From the NCBI GenBank assembly GCA_949987705.1, contig OX465282.1, forward strand, positions 88,524,070 to 88,588,069: a stretch of 64,000 bases of DNA, read 5' to 3'. The stretch's first letter is position 1. The number at the start of each line of letters is the position of its first letter. Below, piece by piece: positions 12,030-24,040 of the stretch. The notes beneath the pieces were generated by a model. That model was given only the letters and a program-made list of their open reading frames with translations. It ran no database searches and was not told the DNA's origin. The position numbers and the translations under genes are program-made. This stretch comes from Thereva unica. Its lineage: Eukaryota > Arthropoda > Insecta > Diptera > Therevidae.

Positions 12030-12660
12030 GGTCGTACGGCCCAGATCCAAGCATTTTGCGAAAAGGATAGTAAGTTTAGCCAGTAGGGAGGTGACACTAC
12101 CGTCTGCGTGCGGTCCTCGCCATTCCCACATAAAGGAAGAGTTCATTGTGCTGGCAACCCCCGGTATTCGCTATTATTATTCAAGCGGAAGTACTTGCGA
12201 TTCTGAAGGCCTGCAAGACAACGAGCTTGGAACCTAAACAAGGATGAACTTCTGAATATTCATAGATAGCCAACCCTCTATAAAAGTAATTCAGTAATGG
12301 TGCGCTTCAATTTAGTGGAGTGATGCAGAAATGAATTAGAGAGTGTTGATAGAAACCATAACGTAACTTCGGCGGTATTTCCAGACTTAGGAAAATAGAT
12401 GGGAACGAGAAAGCAGACTATCTAGCCAAGCAGGGGGTCTCTCTTTCGGGCTTGGAGACCGAAATGATCGGCGCAGTTAGAACGCAATTTTGTTAGCCAG
12501 CGAAAAGTGAGCTTTCTCCCGGACCTCCACTATTTCTAGGATAAAAGTGGGGCATTGGAGACCAACTGACTGAATCTAGGCTATTTGTGGCACAAAACGG
12601 AGCGCCAATGAGATACCTACACAGGCTGCCGAATCACGTATGGAGGAAGAAGCTTATAAA
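12030..12660 (+). pseudogene. I-like LINE RNase H relic
   Basis: Fragments in different frames read as an RNase H domain: a VFQAEVLAILKAC-like block near 12170-12225, then KIDGNEKADYLAKQGVSL at about 12390-12460, then RYLHRLPNHVWRKKLI near 12610-12655. The order fits the C-terminal RNase H of I-clade LINEs. Several frameshifts make it dead. An exact copy lies in unit 2 of the duplication. Confidence 0.65.
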
Positions 12661-15503
12661 GGTTATGTCTCGAACTGTGCTATAGAGCCATTAAAGAAAA
12701 AGAAGTATCTAATGCTGTTCCACTTGCTTTCTTGCATTTCAGTGCACATCCTAATGTTTGCATTTATAAGGCATGAAGTTTGCGAAATTTACTTATCGGT
12801 TGCTTCCAATCAAAAGATAAGGTATTTTACCCTTTGGTGGAAGTTTAAGCTTAAAATTTTTTGATATTGATATTAATTGTACAATATACATTTTTAAACT
12901 TTTTTAAAAGATAAAAAATGTCTCAAACTGATTTCACAGCTCAATATAATCAACTGCATTGTCCCATTTCTGTTACAATCAATTTTCAGGTCAATATTTA
13001 AGATGTTTTTCTGTGACACTTTTTTACAATGAAAAGTAACCAAAATAGAAAGTAAATTTATTTTTTCTATCAAATTTGTAAATTTAGAATAGAAATCCAC
13101 GACTATACCCTAAATTTCATCAGTTGCAATAAACAGTAGTCGTTTGCCCCTAATTTATTATATACACACCCGGAATTCGAACCACAAATTTTGTTAGAAT
13201 AGAAACTGGGTATTAGAGTCAATTTGTAGTCAAAGTAAACATTCAACACCTGACAAGAATAAAATATTTTTAGAAACAAATATTTAAAAAAAAACTCTTT
13301 TCTTTCAAAACATAGAATAAGAAGATAGAATTTCAAACGAAGAACTATTGCGCCATGCCGGCCAAGAAAGGATAGACGACCAAATCAGACGAAGGAAATG
13401 GAATTGGGTTGGTCACACCTTGCGACGCGAAAATGAAAATCTAGCCAAAGAGGCCCTCGACTGGAATCCGCAAGGATCCCGTCGAGTCGGAAGACCTAGG
13501 ACAACATGGAGAAGAACCCTATTAGCAGAAGCTGCAACAACTGGGAGATCCTGGTCGGAGCTGAGAGCTGTCGCGCAAAACAGAGTCCGCTGGAGGGCAA
13601 CTGTTTCCGCCCTATGTCCCATGAGGGATTAAAGGAGCACAATGATGATTTGTAATCTTGTGGGTTGGCGGAATTTACGCGATTATAAAAGGTGCCTTTT
13701 GATATTTTTGGAAGTCACGATAAATATTTTTCAAATTTTTTTTAATGCAGCCATTTTTAATATGTTTTAGTGGGCCGGCATACACGGATCATAACGTCAA
13801 GACTAAAAAACCGGTTTCCCGGCCAGAGAGGCAAAAGGAAGAGAGAAAGTTTTTACAACTTTTTGAACAGAAATTTTTGGCGTGAAAATTAACACATGCA
13901 CAAATGTTTCTTCTTATCTTCTTCTTTGTGTCTGATATTGACATATCTTTTTGTTATTCGCGTTCGAGGTGTGCACGCATATTCCGTGTAGGGATAATAA
14001 AGTTACTCTTGGTAAAATAAATACCCATGTACGCCGAGAGTATCATAAAAAAACGGTTTTTAGTGTTGAATTACGATCCGTGTATGCCACCCCAGTAACT
14101 GACATAAATTGTGACAGAACACATCAAAAATCAGAATTACAACTTTGAAAAACTAAATTTTTTTCATGATCCAACTCTATTCTTTTATGGTTGGCCAATC
14201 TGCTATGGATCACGTTGTAAAAAGAAGGCAGGAAATATAAGAAAGGAAGGTAATTATTATAAATTTATTTTGTGTGGCATTCCAGAATTGTGTTTATAAA
14301 CTTGTGTATTAATATTAGTTATCATTCTTATCAAACACACGAATTACTCTTTTATACACTACTTTAAAAATCATGCAATGAACTCTAGCATATACGTATA
14401 CTGTTATTTATCATCACTTCGTCACAACAGCACTATAGAAGCATACTTCAAATACTACACGTTACAAATTACATTTTCCAGTCCAACTACACTTTTACAT
14501 TAAAATTGCTTTAACAGAATTTCACAGTTGGACCAAACTATTAAATGTCTTATCAGCAAACAATACTACAAAGTTAATGGCAATCAATATGGACGGAAGA
14601 AACAAGAACGGGGACCAAGCTGTTCTTCAATATAAATATGCTGAAAAGATCAACGCAACAATTGTGAAATTAAATTGGTCAAAGCCAAGATTGAAGTAAT
14701 ATCAGAGATATTATATTCTTTCTACATATATTAGGGCGGAAATGGAATTAAGATAGATTTCCAAATAAATGGAAGAGTTATTTTTTATCTTTTTCGACCG
14801 CTAAATGGGAAGCAGAGCGGCAATCCCATAGGACCAATTTCAAATTAGTCTGAATCTGAATCAACCCACATGACCTGGTTTGGATTATTTGAACAGGTGA
14901 TATTGTATTTAAGCATCCGCCTTTTGAAGAATGCTGTTGGTGATTGGATTCTGATGCAATATGGAACACTGCAATTTCTTGTTTAGTTTGATCGGGTTCT
15001 TTCATGCCACTTAGCCAACATACATCCTAAATTACCACCGCAAAAAGTAATAAAGCGATTTTGCTGCTGAAATTTTTTGTACATTTGTCGAGGCAGCATG
15101 GATGCTATATGTTGTTGTTTTCGAGTGAAAACATAGTGATGAATAATGAGATTTGAAAATTTTGGAAGCTACATATTTGCATTTGTACCCATTTTTTAAA
15201 GAGTTTTATAACGAACTTTTCGGTTGCATGTGTCATACTAAAAATATCAAGAGGCGAAGAGATTGAAATAATTATAGGAAAAGAGCCTATTTTATTCACA
15301 ATTATATTCACAAATCAAGCAGTCCACTAAGTACAATCATTATGTCCAAAAGGTAGCGGGGCAGATAGTGTATCATAGTGTGGTCTATTTGGTTGCGTGT
15401 GACTACTTCCAGGGGAAAGTGGTTTTGTGGATAGCCTTACGCGCAAACCAAGCAGTGTAGATATTCCTATAATAATCTCGCCCGTGCCTCACCGAGTACC
15501 CTA

Positions 15504-15840
15504 AAGCGGCCCACACACTCAGTTTTAACTGCGTAGTTCAACCGTCTAAAAAAACTGTACGATAAACTGAACTGAAAGTGTGGGGGCTAGAAGTCAGTTC
15601 TTTGTACGGGTTTTTTGCTCAGTCTCGTCAGTTTTGTTGATTTGAGTACATCTTTTTAATAATAGAAAATGGACGGAACTGAGAGAACTCAACGATAAAC
15701 TGTCTGACCTAGTTCTAGAGCTCAGGTCAAAGGACTGAGCGAAAACGGTTCAAAGCTGCACAGTTCACACAGTTTATCGCTCAGATATGACGTCACACGT
15801 GATAAACTGCGCAACTAAACTGAAAGTGTGTGGGCCGCTT
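15504..15840. mobile_element. Duplicate of the 336-bp TA-flanked MITE
   Basis: Same inverted ends and TA borders as 11690-12025. It is present because the whole block was duplicated, not through a second transposition. Confidence 0.8.
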
Positions 15841-15844
15841 TACG

Positions 15845-16475
15845 GGTCGTACGGCCCAGATCCAAGCATTTTGCGAAAAGGATAGTAAGTTTAGCCAGTA
15901 GGGAGGTGACACTACCGTCTGCGTGCGGTCCTCGCCATTCCCACATAAAGGAAGAGTTCATTGTGCTGGCAACCCCCGGTATTCGCTATTATTATTCAAG
16001 CGGAAGTACTTGCGATTCTGAAGGCCTGCAAGACAACGAGCTTGGAACCTAAACAAGGATGAACTTCTGAATATTCATAGATAGCCAACCCTCTATAAAA
16101 GTAATTCAGTAATGGTGCGCTTCAATTTAGTGGAGTGATGCAGAAATGAATTAGAGAGTGTTGATAGAAACCATAACGTAACTTCGGCGGTATTTCCAGA
16201 CTTAGGAAAATAGATGGGAACGAGAAAGCAGACTATCTAGCCAAGCAGGGGGTCTCTCTTTCGGGCTTGGAGACCGAAATGATCGGCGCAGTTAGAACGC
16301 AATTTTGTTAGCCAGCGAAAAGTGAGCTTTCTCCCGGACCTCCACTATTTCTAGGATAAAAGTGGGGCATTGGAGACCAACTGACTGAATCTAGGCTATT
16401 TGTGGCACAAAACGGAGCGCCAATGAGATACCTACACAGGCTGCCGAATCACGTATGGAGGAAGAAGCTTATAAA
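15845..16475 (+). pseudogene. Duplicate of the I-like RNase H relic
   Basis: Unit 2 copy of 12030-12660, with the same frame breaks and the same GNEKADYLAKQG block near 16215-16250. Confidence 0.6.
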
Positions 16476-17358
16476 GGTTATGTCTCGAACTGTGCTATAG
16501 AGCCATTAAAGAAAAAGAAGTATCTAATGCTGTTCCACTTGCTTTCTTGCATTTCAGTGCACATCCTAATGTTTGCATTTATAAGGCATGAAGTTTGCGA
16601 AATTTACTTATCGGTTGCTTCCAATCAAAAGATAAGGTATTTTACCCTTTGGTGGAAGTTTAAGCTTAAAATTTTTTGATATTGATATTAATTGTACAAT
16701 ATACATTTTTAAACTTTTTTAAAAGATAAAAAATGTCTCAAACTGATTTCACAGCTCAATATAATCAACTGCATTGTCCCATTTCTGTTACAATCAATTT
16801 TCAGGTCAATATTTAAGATGTTTTTCTGTGACACTTTTTTACAATGAAAAGTAACCAAAATAGAAAGTAAATTTATTTTTTCTATCAAATTTGTAAATTT
16901 AGAATAGAAATCCACGACTATACCCTAAATTTCATCAGTTGCAATAAACAGTAGTCGTTTGCCCCTAATTTATTATATACACACCCGGAATTCGAACCAC
17001 AAATTTTGTTAGAATAGAAACTGGGTATTAGAGTCAATTTGTAGTCAAAGTAAACATTCAACACCTGACAAGAATAAAATATTTTTAGAAACAAATATTT
17101 AAAAAAAAAACTCTTTTCTTTCAAAACATAGAATAAAATTAATGAAAGCTTCTTGGAAAAGCTCCCAAGAGGTGTTTGTGTATTTTTAGAGCTTGAAAGT
17201 TCATGCTGTATTGATTTTTTTAGAGTATCTCAGCTGATAAGATTTTAAATAAGAATAAAAAAACTAAAAATAACTCAATTGCATAAATATTTAAGCAGAA
17301 AAATAATAAAATTAACAATTGCAAACAAAGCCAGAATAAATAATATAGAGGTTTTTAC

Positions 17359-17504
17359 CAGATGGGAACGACCCGGGCTCCAGCGCTTTCAAGGTACTTT
17401 ACATAAGAAGCTGCAATGTACGTTTTGTAAGTATTCCCATAAGCCTTCTCTAGCTGGTAGGCGAGGCCAACTGTCAAAATGCCAATGATTGGTGAATTTG
17501 TCAT
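17359..17504 (-). CDS. GGH: Gamma-glutamyl hydrolase copy A, exon 1
   Basis: The minus-strand reading from ATG at 17502-17504 gives [13 protein letters not shown]...[21 protein letters not shown], the conserved N-terminal beta-strand and helix of GGH. It ends TG|GTAAAAAC, a good donor whose phase matches the acceptor at 5107. The frame stays open upstream to about 17540, and GGHs usually have a signal peptide. None is visible here, so a further upstream exon may exist and this exon may begin at an acceptor just before the ATG. Alternatively the ATG is used and the product is cytosolic. The downstream exons are at 4087-5106. Confidence 0.85.
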
Positions 17505-18639
17505 TTTATGGATTGCTTCAAAATAGTTGCTTTTCAAAATTTCTTCTTAATTATTCCGAAACCGAATTGCTCACTGTAAATACACAAAAACCACAGAAGG
17601 TAGCCGACGCCGCACTGAACTAGTCGGACACACGATGAAGACTATACTTAGTCCGCACACTTCTGCGACGGTTCAGTCGCAGCGGCACCAAAAACACAAA
17701 AACAAATCTGATCTAAAACGAATAATTATGCTATATCTCAGCATAGAAAGTTATTAAAAAATTGTAAAAAAAAATATTCATAAGCGAATTTCTTTTACAA
17801 TTTCTCGCATTTGCTAATCGAGATTTGTTCTTACGGTTTACTATGCACAAAAATCAATCAAAGCAAAACTATTTCTCACAGTATTTATTCTCTATGTCAA
17901 TTCACACACCTTACTGCAGCCGAGCCCTGAACTGAATCCACTTAAATTTGCATCACAGAACCGCGCTTTTATTTATTTTTAAACGATTTAAAAAGAGGAA
18001 AATTTTGAAGCAATAAGTAACAATTAATTTTGTTTTCCGAGAAGCTTATCGGCACTTCAGGTATTCGAGTTCAACTTCAATGCTTTTGTGACCAAATATT
18101 TATCGAATGTAATTCCTATTGTTTGCTGTGATATAAAAAAAATATATAAATATCAACAATTTGTAGAGGTCGTCAAGTACCTGTTATGCACATGCCTACC
18201 TGTTGAATAAGGAAAAGAGCTTTGTAAGAGCTTCCATGGATGAGTAATGTTGGCTTTTATTGTTACATGTGCGCATTTATCGCTACGATTTTGCAGGTGT
18301 TATTTATTTTATTTTTTATCCCATTACTTGGAGCACATTAGCTGCATGCTCCGAGATTTTTTGCTTGGCATTTTGGCTCGCAAAGGGTTGCTCAACAACC
18401 CCATTTTCATGAAATGTGTGTAAGGTTTGATTTAACACCTTAAAACCCCGTTTGAAAACCACCCTTTTTCCAGTTTTTTTTGAATAAAAAGCTCAAAAAA
18501 TTTCTAGGACCACTGTTGGCTTTGTTCAACCTTTTTTTGTGAAACAGGTGTTTTTACATTTTTGAGATTTACTGGAAAAGTTACCATTATTTTTTCATGA
18601 AATTTTTATTGTAGGTAGGCACCATCAGTGGCCACAATT
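17505..18639. other. Upstream flank of GGH copy A, no gene recognised
   Basis: Any GGH promoter or signal-peptide exon would be here or further on. No TATA box or initiator could be chosen with confidence, and no further coding exon was recognised. From about 18280 the sequence looks like repeat DNA preceding the LINE. Confidence 0.4.
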
Positions 18640-21600
18640 TAAGCCCCGACACAAGGTTCTACGATAATTACACTCCCTATAATTAAATGGAAGGTGGTGA
18701 CACCCGATTTGTCACTTCTATTAAAATCCGAGAAGATCCACTGCATACAAACACCTAGCAGACCTGTTAGCAAGTCCTAATCCCACCTCCCCGCGGTGCC
18801 CTCTGGGGTACTTCTTCGGAAGGAGCTAACGGGAGACGGGCGAATGGCGATCTCTCTGCGCCACAAAACAGAGCTTTAAGTCGGTTGGGCTGAGGGTTAG
18901 CAACCCGCTCCCATAAAAATCACCATTGCTACGAATCGGCAAACAATGCCTCGGAACCGGATGGACAACACGACGACGACCTTTGCTTTTCGAACAAGGA
19001 CACGAATCGGATCATGGAATGTGAGAACAATGCTTGCTGAGGGACGGCTGGATGAAGTCCTCAACGAGATGAATCGATATAAAATCAAGATCATGGGACT
19101 TAGCGAGACCAGATGGCCCGATGCGGGGGAACATATCTGCCCAAATGGTGAGTCCTTCTTATATTCTGGGAGAAATGAAACTGAAAGCCGTAGGAGTGGC
19201 GTTGGCGTAATACTCACCAAAGAAGCCAGGTCCAGCCTCATTAGCTGGTCACCAGTTTCTGAGAGGATTATTACCGTGCGCCTGCATACCAGACTAAGAA
19301 GTACTACGGTAGTCCAATGCTATGCTCCAACTGAAGACGCAGAAGATGACATCAAAGACGAGTTCTACATGCGACTGAATGAGGTTTTTCGCTCTATTCC
19401 AAGGGGAGACATCATTGTATTAATGGGTGACTTAAATGCACAAATCGGTCACGACAACACCGGTCTTGAACAAACAATTGGAAAACAAGGCCTAAGTCAA
19501 GTTACCAATAACAATGGTGAGCTTTTCGTTGACTTTTGTTCTTCCCATCAACTTATGGTAGGTGGAACTTACTTTTGTCACAAGAAGATACATAAAGAGA
19601 CCTGGGTATCGCCCGATGGTAGAACGAGAAATCAGATAGATCATGTGGCCGTCAGCCGCAGATGGAGAACCATTCTAGAAGATGTCAGGAGCTTCAGGGG
19701 AGCGGATACTGGAAGCGACCACCATTTGGTAGTAGCAACTATTCGCCTTAGAATCGCTGCAATCAGAAACGTTCAACGCGATGTTATAAACCGTAGACGG
19801 TTTAACGTTGACCTTCTGCAGGAGACCGCTAAAAAGCGAGAATTTGCTGGAAACCAGCAGCAAATATTAAACCAGCAAACCGTTTCTGACGACACAAATA
19901 TTGAAGAGCTGTGGAGTAGAACAAAGGGCGCTATATTGACGGCTGCGGAAACGAGCGTCGGTTATGTCCAGAGAAACATGCAACATTGGATCTCGGACAC
20001 TACCTGGCAAAAAATAGAACGCAGGAGGGCCCTCAAAAATAACGTAAACTCTACAAGCGACCCGGAAAGACGTCACCAACTTGAACGGGAATATTCCCAA
20101 TTACACCGGGAAGTAAAGAGAAGTGTGCGGCGTGATAAAAGGCAGCAGATAAATGAGCTCGCAGAAAAAGCGGAAAACGCGGCAAACACAGGCAACAGTA
20201 AAGTGCTGTACCAAATTACTAAACAGCTCTCGGGAAAGCACTCTACTAAAAAACATGCCGTTAAGAGTGAGGATGGAAGGCTGTTGTGCAGCGACGAGGA
20301 GCAACTCCAAAGATGGAGAGATTACTTCTTCGCCGCCCTGAATGGTTCACTTGCACAAGAACCTCAGGAAAACAGCAACAATGCACAGCCGATAAGAATC
20401 AACACCCGGGCCCCATCCAAGACGGAAATAGTAACCGCAATTCATGCGATGGCCAATGGTAAAGCAGCTGGAAAAGATGGCATCCCGCCAGAATTGTTGA
20501 AAGCCGATTCAAGCCTCATAGCAGATGCGCTTCAGCCAATCCTGGAAATAGCATGGAACACCTGTACCTTTCCGGAGGATTGGACGGAAGGTATCATAGT
20601 CAAAATACCCAAAAAGGGGGACCTAACAATATGCGACAACTGGAGAGGCATCTGTCTATTATCTACTGTGGGTAAAATCCTGTCCCACGTTATATTATCA
20701 AGGATAAGAGAGGCAGTAGACCGAACGCTTAGAAGGCAGCAGGCCGGATTCAGGAAGGGCCGCTCATGTATAGACCATATTAACACCTTGAGAATCATAG
20801 TGGAGCAGTCTACTGAATTCCGATCCCCCCTTTACCTTGCTTTCGTAGATTATGAGAAAGCGTTCGACTCGGTTAATAGGAGCTTTATATGGCAGGCATT
20901 ACGGCGACGTGGACTGCCTGATAAAATAATACAATTGATAAAAGCCCTTTACAACAATTCCAAATGCAGAGTTCTCCATAATGGAAAATTATCCGACAGC
21001 TTCGAGGTGAATTCAGGAGTACGACAAGGATGTCTACTTTCGCCATTACTATTTCTTATAGTAATAAATGACATTCTTGTCGGCGCTCTAGATAGTAGAA
21101 CAGGCGGCATACAATGGGGTTTGCTAGATCGCCTTAAGGACCTCGACTACGCGGATGATATCTGTTTGCTGGCCCACAGACATCAGGAGCTAAAAAACAT
21201 GTTAAACAATTTGGCAACAGAAAGTAGTCTAGCAGGCTTAAGGCTGAATCCGAACAAAACCAAAGAAATGCGGATAAATGCAAACACACTTGAACGAACT
21301 GCGCTGAATAACCGTGACGTGGAACTGGTAGATAAATTCTGCTACCTCGGTAGCATTATTACCGAAAATGGCGGTGCAGAAGAAGACGTCAGTTCCAGAA
21401 TAAATAAAGCACGAGGCGCATATGCATGCCTGTTCCGCATATGGAGATCAACGGAGATCTCAACTAACACCAAATTGCGGCAGTTCAACTCCAACGCTCA
21501 GGCAGTACTTTTGTACGGTTTGGAAACATGCAGAGTCACCAATTCATCACAGGGCGCCTACAAGTCTTCATCAACAGATGCCTGCGTCGTATCCTAAAAA

Positions 21601-21936
21601 TCCGCTGGCAAGATAGAATTTCAAATGAAGAGCTATGGCGCCGTGCCGGCCAAGAAAGGATAGACGACCAAATCAGGCGAAGGAAATGGAATTGGGTTGG
21701 CCACACCTTGCGACGCGATAACGAAAACCTAGCCAAACAGGCCCTTGACTGGAACCCGCAAGGATCCCGTCGAGTTGGAAGACCTAGAACAACGTGGAGG
21801 AGGACCCTACTAGCAGAGGCCGCAACAACTGGGAGATCCTGGTCTGAGCTGAGAGCTGTCGCGCAAAACAGAGTCCGCTGGAGGGCAACTGTTTCCGCCC
21901 TATGTCCCATGAGGGATTAAAGGGGCACAAAGATAA
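18640..21936 (+). mobile_element. RTE-like LINE copy 2, nearly intact
   Basis: This is the best copy of the family. A G+C-richer 5' leader (from about 18640) precedes ATG 18946. One frame of 883 codons covers the APE-type endonuclease (GSWNVRTM near residue 24, GDLNAQIG near 159, SDHHLVV near 256) and the RT (KIPKKGDLTICDNW, QQAGFRKGRSC, FVDYEKAFDS, GVRQGCLLSPLLF, catalytic YADDICLLAH near 735). Loss of a single C near 21540, compared with the copy at 35780, shifts the frame, and the C-terminal region (ISNEELWRRAGQERIDD, GHTLRRDNE, GRPRTTWRRTL, ending at 21920) reads on in another frame. The sequence ends with GGATTAAAGGGGCACAAAGA. The endonuclease and RT motifs exclude a group II intron or DGR. 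The missing base probably disables it. Confidence 0.93.
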
Positions 21937-22849
21937 TTAAATGTCAAAAACGGCCATTTTTAATGGTTTTCGAATTTTTCTGCAAAAACCTGTTGGCCGA
22001 TATCAATGGTCCAAAACTCATAATTTTCGTTTTCTTAAGCACTATTATGTAGTATTTTTTGTTTTTCGTACCCAAAACGTGAAAAAACGTTTTTCGCTAC
22101 TATTATTAGCTTTTTACCACCTGTTGCCCTGGACCAATTTTATCCAAAACACATTCATTGAATTCCTACGATTTTTCTCTTAATTATAGCGTCAAGAAAT
22201 CGCAGGATAGATTTATTTCAACTTTTTTGCTATCGCTCCTGGACTAAGAAGAGGGTGAGAGAAGACGTGAGGGTGGGCACATTTTTCATCGTCCTCTCTC
22301 ACCCTTTTTTCCATAAACGAAGTTTTCACGTGATTTTTGTTGGCTGTGGGCCCGTGTGAAACTGGCCATTTTTTACCAACATATCTTCTAAACAGAGTCA
22401 CTCAAGTTTCTGATCTTTATATCGAATGAAAGAACACACATTTACCTAAACGAATAACCTTAGTATGTTGCTTTAAGATAATAATTCTAGGAGTTATATA
22501 AGTTTAAGTAAATTAAAAAAAAAATACATCTTAGTGGATAGTGGAACAATTTTTTTCTCCAAACACATGCAGGAATCACACGTGAAAATATTAGCCCCTT
22601 AGTCCAACAAAGGATATATTGAACGTCTGATGACCTATACAATAGAGGTGGATAACTATCGATAGTCGACGCCATCGATAGTCACCGATAGTTTTCACCA
22701 AAACATCGATAAAACTATATGGGCAAAAACGCGGAAAAAGGCATTTGCGTGTCCGGAGCCGATGACCGCTTTAGAGTCGGAAATGAGTACCCAAAAGAAA
22801 TGCTTTCGGTGGATACCGACCTAGACAACATTTTTCCCTACAACCTGAG
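21937..22849. other. No gene; contains dispersed repeat and a hairpin
   Basis: A stem of about 17 bp (22251-22267 with 22290-22306, GAGGGTGAGAGAAGACG against its complement, two mismatches) is present. The segment 22375-22660 resembles 57535-57775 (both contain CTGATCTTTATAT and, later, AGTCCAAC...GAACGTC). At 22640-22720 there are repeated CGATAG motifs. No coding potential was recognised. Confidence 0.5.
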
Positions 22850-24040
22850 GTTATGTCTAAAAGTACCAAATAAGGCCATTTTTAGCATTGAAATTGCTTA
22901 TAGCTTCAAAACTATAGGCCGTAGCATAAAAGTTGTTGAACATTATTCATAGGAAATTGTCCAAGCTTTCCAATTTTGTAATAAAAAAATATCAATTAGC
23001 TACTTTTTTTTGGAGAAAAAGGTGGTTCAAGTTGAAATTTTAGTGAAGAAAAAAACAAAATTTTAACTTTGACGACACATAATGGGGCCCATCCACAGGC
23101 CAACTGGTTGCCCAAACTGAGTTGTGTAAAGAGTTGGTGTTTTGCCACAAACGCTTCAACTGAGTTGATACTTCAACTGTCAATTCAGTATTTTATAGGC
23201 AATTTGAACGTTAAATAAAATTGTAGAAAACCCGCGATTAAGTTTTATGATTATAAAAATGGGTAGTAATGATTTTTTAAGTTAGTTATAAATTTTTTAA
23301 TTATTAATATAAATATTTGTATGTTTTTAAAATATAAATTAAATCCTGAACATATAAATTATGAAAATAATTTAATATTATGTGAACTTTCATAATTTAA
23401 ATTAAAAATTATGCAATACAATGAAAATATAAACTTGCAAAAAAATATAATTTTCGAATTCTGGGTTAATTCATTCAAGTAGTTTGCCAAACTGCAACAT
23501 ACACAGCGCGACTAGTTGCCCAAACTCTAGGCCCCGCCCCCATAAAATTAAAAGATTTTGATTTATCCCAACTGCAACCCCAACTGTAAAATCAGTTTGC
23601 CAACTGCCCCATACACGCTGCGATTCAGTGCCAACACAACTCAGTTTGGGCAACTAGTTGGCCTGTGGATTTCGAACTGAATGATTTGATATTTGACAGT
23701 AATTTTAACGGTTTTCTAAAACTATATCAAAAATTCATTTAGACAGATTAATAGCTAACTAAAAGACGAACATTTTAAAAAAAAACATGAGTACGGAAAC
23801 TCAAATTTTCGGCCGTCAGAGTAAATTGAATAGAAAAAATTGTATTTTTTTGAAAAAATGACTTTTTGTTAAAAATTTAAAAAAAACGAAAATGAAATTT
23901 CAAAATGCGGCTAGAGGGATCGATAGGTAAATTCAAGATGAACATTTAAAAAAAAAATTTGTCAATAACTTAAAAATTACGACCTCTAGAGTATTTTGGG
24001 TGAAATATCAAAAATATCGCCACTGTGCGGCGCTTAGCGC
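22850..24040. repeat. Unclassified dispersed repeat, interrupted by a MITE
   Basis: The segments 22965-23080 and 23800-24040 match 61586-61700 and 61795-61985, including CCAAGCTTTCCAATTTTGTA, GACGACACATAA and GGGATCGATAGGTAAATTC. A shorter match lies at 27478-27600. It is A+T-rich with no open frame. The family is not recognised. The MITE at 23091-23670 separates the two halves here. Confidence 0.6.
23091..23670. mobile_element. 580-bp MITE with 37-bp terminal inverted repeats
   Basis: The left end starts ATCCACAGGCCAACTGGTTG and continues for 37 bp. The right end is its reverse complement with one mismatch, ending CCTGTGGAT at 23670. The element is non-coding with several further CAACTG motifs. 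It lies within the dispersed repeat of 22850-24040. Confidence 0.85.

Larger units (their letters stand above)
9508..13320. repeat. Tandem duplication, unit 1 (3813 bp)
   Basis: Unit 1 starts inside the RTE-like LINE (AAGATAGAATTTC at 9508) and ends CATAGAATAA at 13320. The next unit follows after a single extra G at 13321. By eye the two units are identical except for one extra A in each of two homopolymer runs in unit 2 (near 15550 and 17100). The unit holds the LINE 3' end, A+T-rich intronic sequence, a TA-flanked MITE and an I-like RNase H relic. Confidence 0.95.
13322..17136. repeat. Tandem duplication, unit 2 (3815 bp)
   Basis: This is a direct copy of 9508-13320. It starts with the LINE C-terminal frame (13348-13632, identical protein to the end of copy 1) and ends GAATAA at 17136, after which unduplicated sequence begins. 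Offsets between matching points are 3814 early, 3815 after the run at ~15550 and 3816 after the A run at ~17100. Confidence 0.95.
5107..17358 (-). other. 12.25-kb first visible intron of GGH copy A
   Basis: The donor is GTAAAAAC (minus strand, 17358 downward) and the acceptor ends ...ATTCCTAG at 5107. The intron splits a codon as TG|G (Trp49). The other introns of the gene are about 60-75 bp (57 bp up to 74 bp), so this one has grown by transposon insertion and by the 3.8-kb tandem duplication. It contains a CR1-like fragment, two RTE-like elements, a hairpin repeat, MITEs and I-like RNase H relics. Most elements lie on the strand opposite the gene. Confidence 0.85.

Noticed and set aside
18946..21597. 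RT frame as a group II intron, DGR or defence-related RT
   Set aside because: It is fused to an APE-type endonuclease and has the RTE-like C-terminal blocks. Several truncated copies in the window show LINE behaviour.
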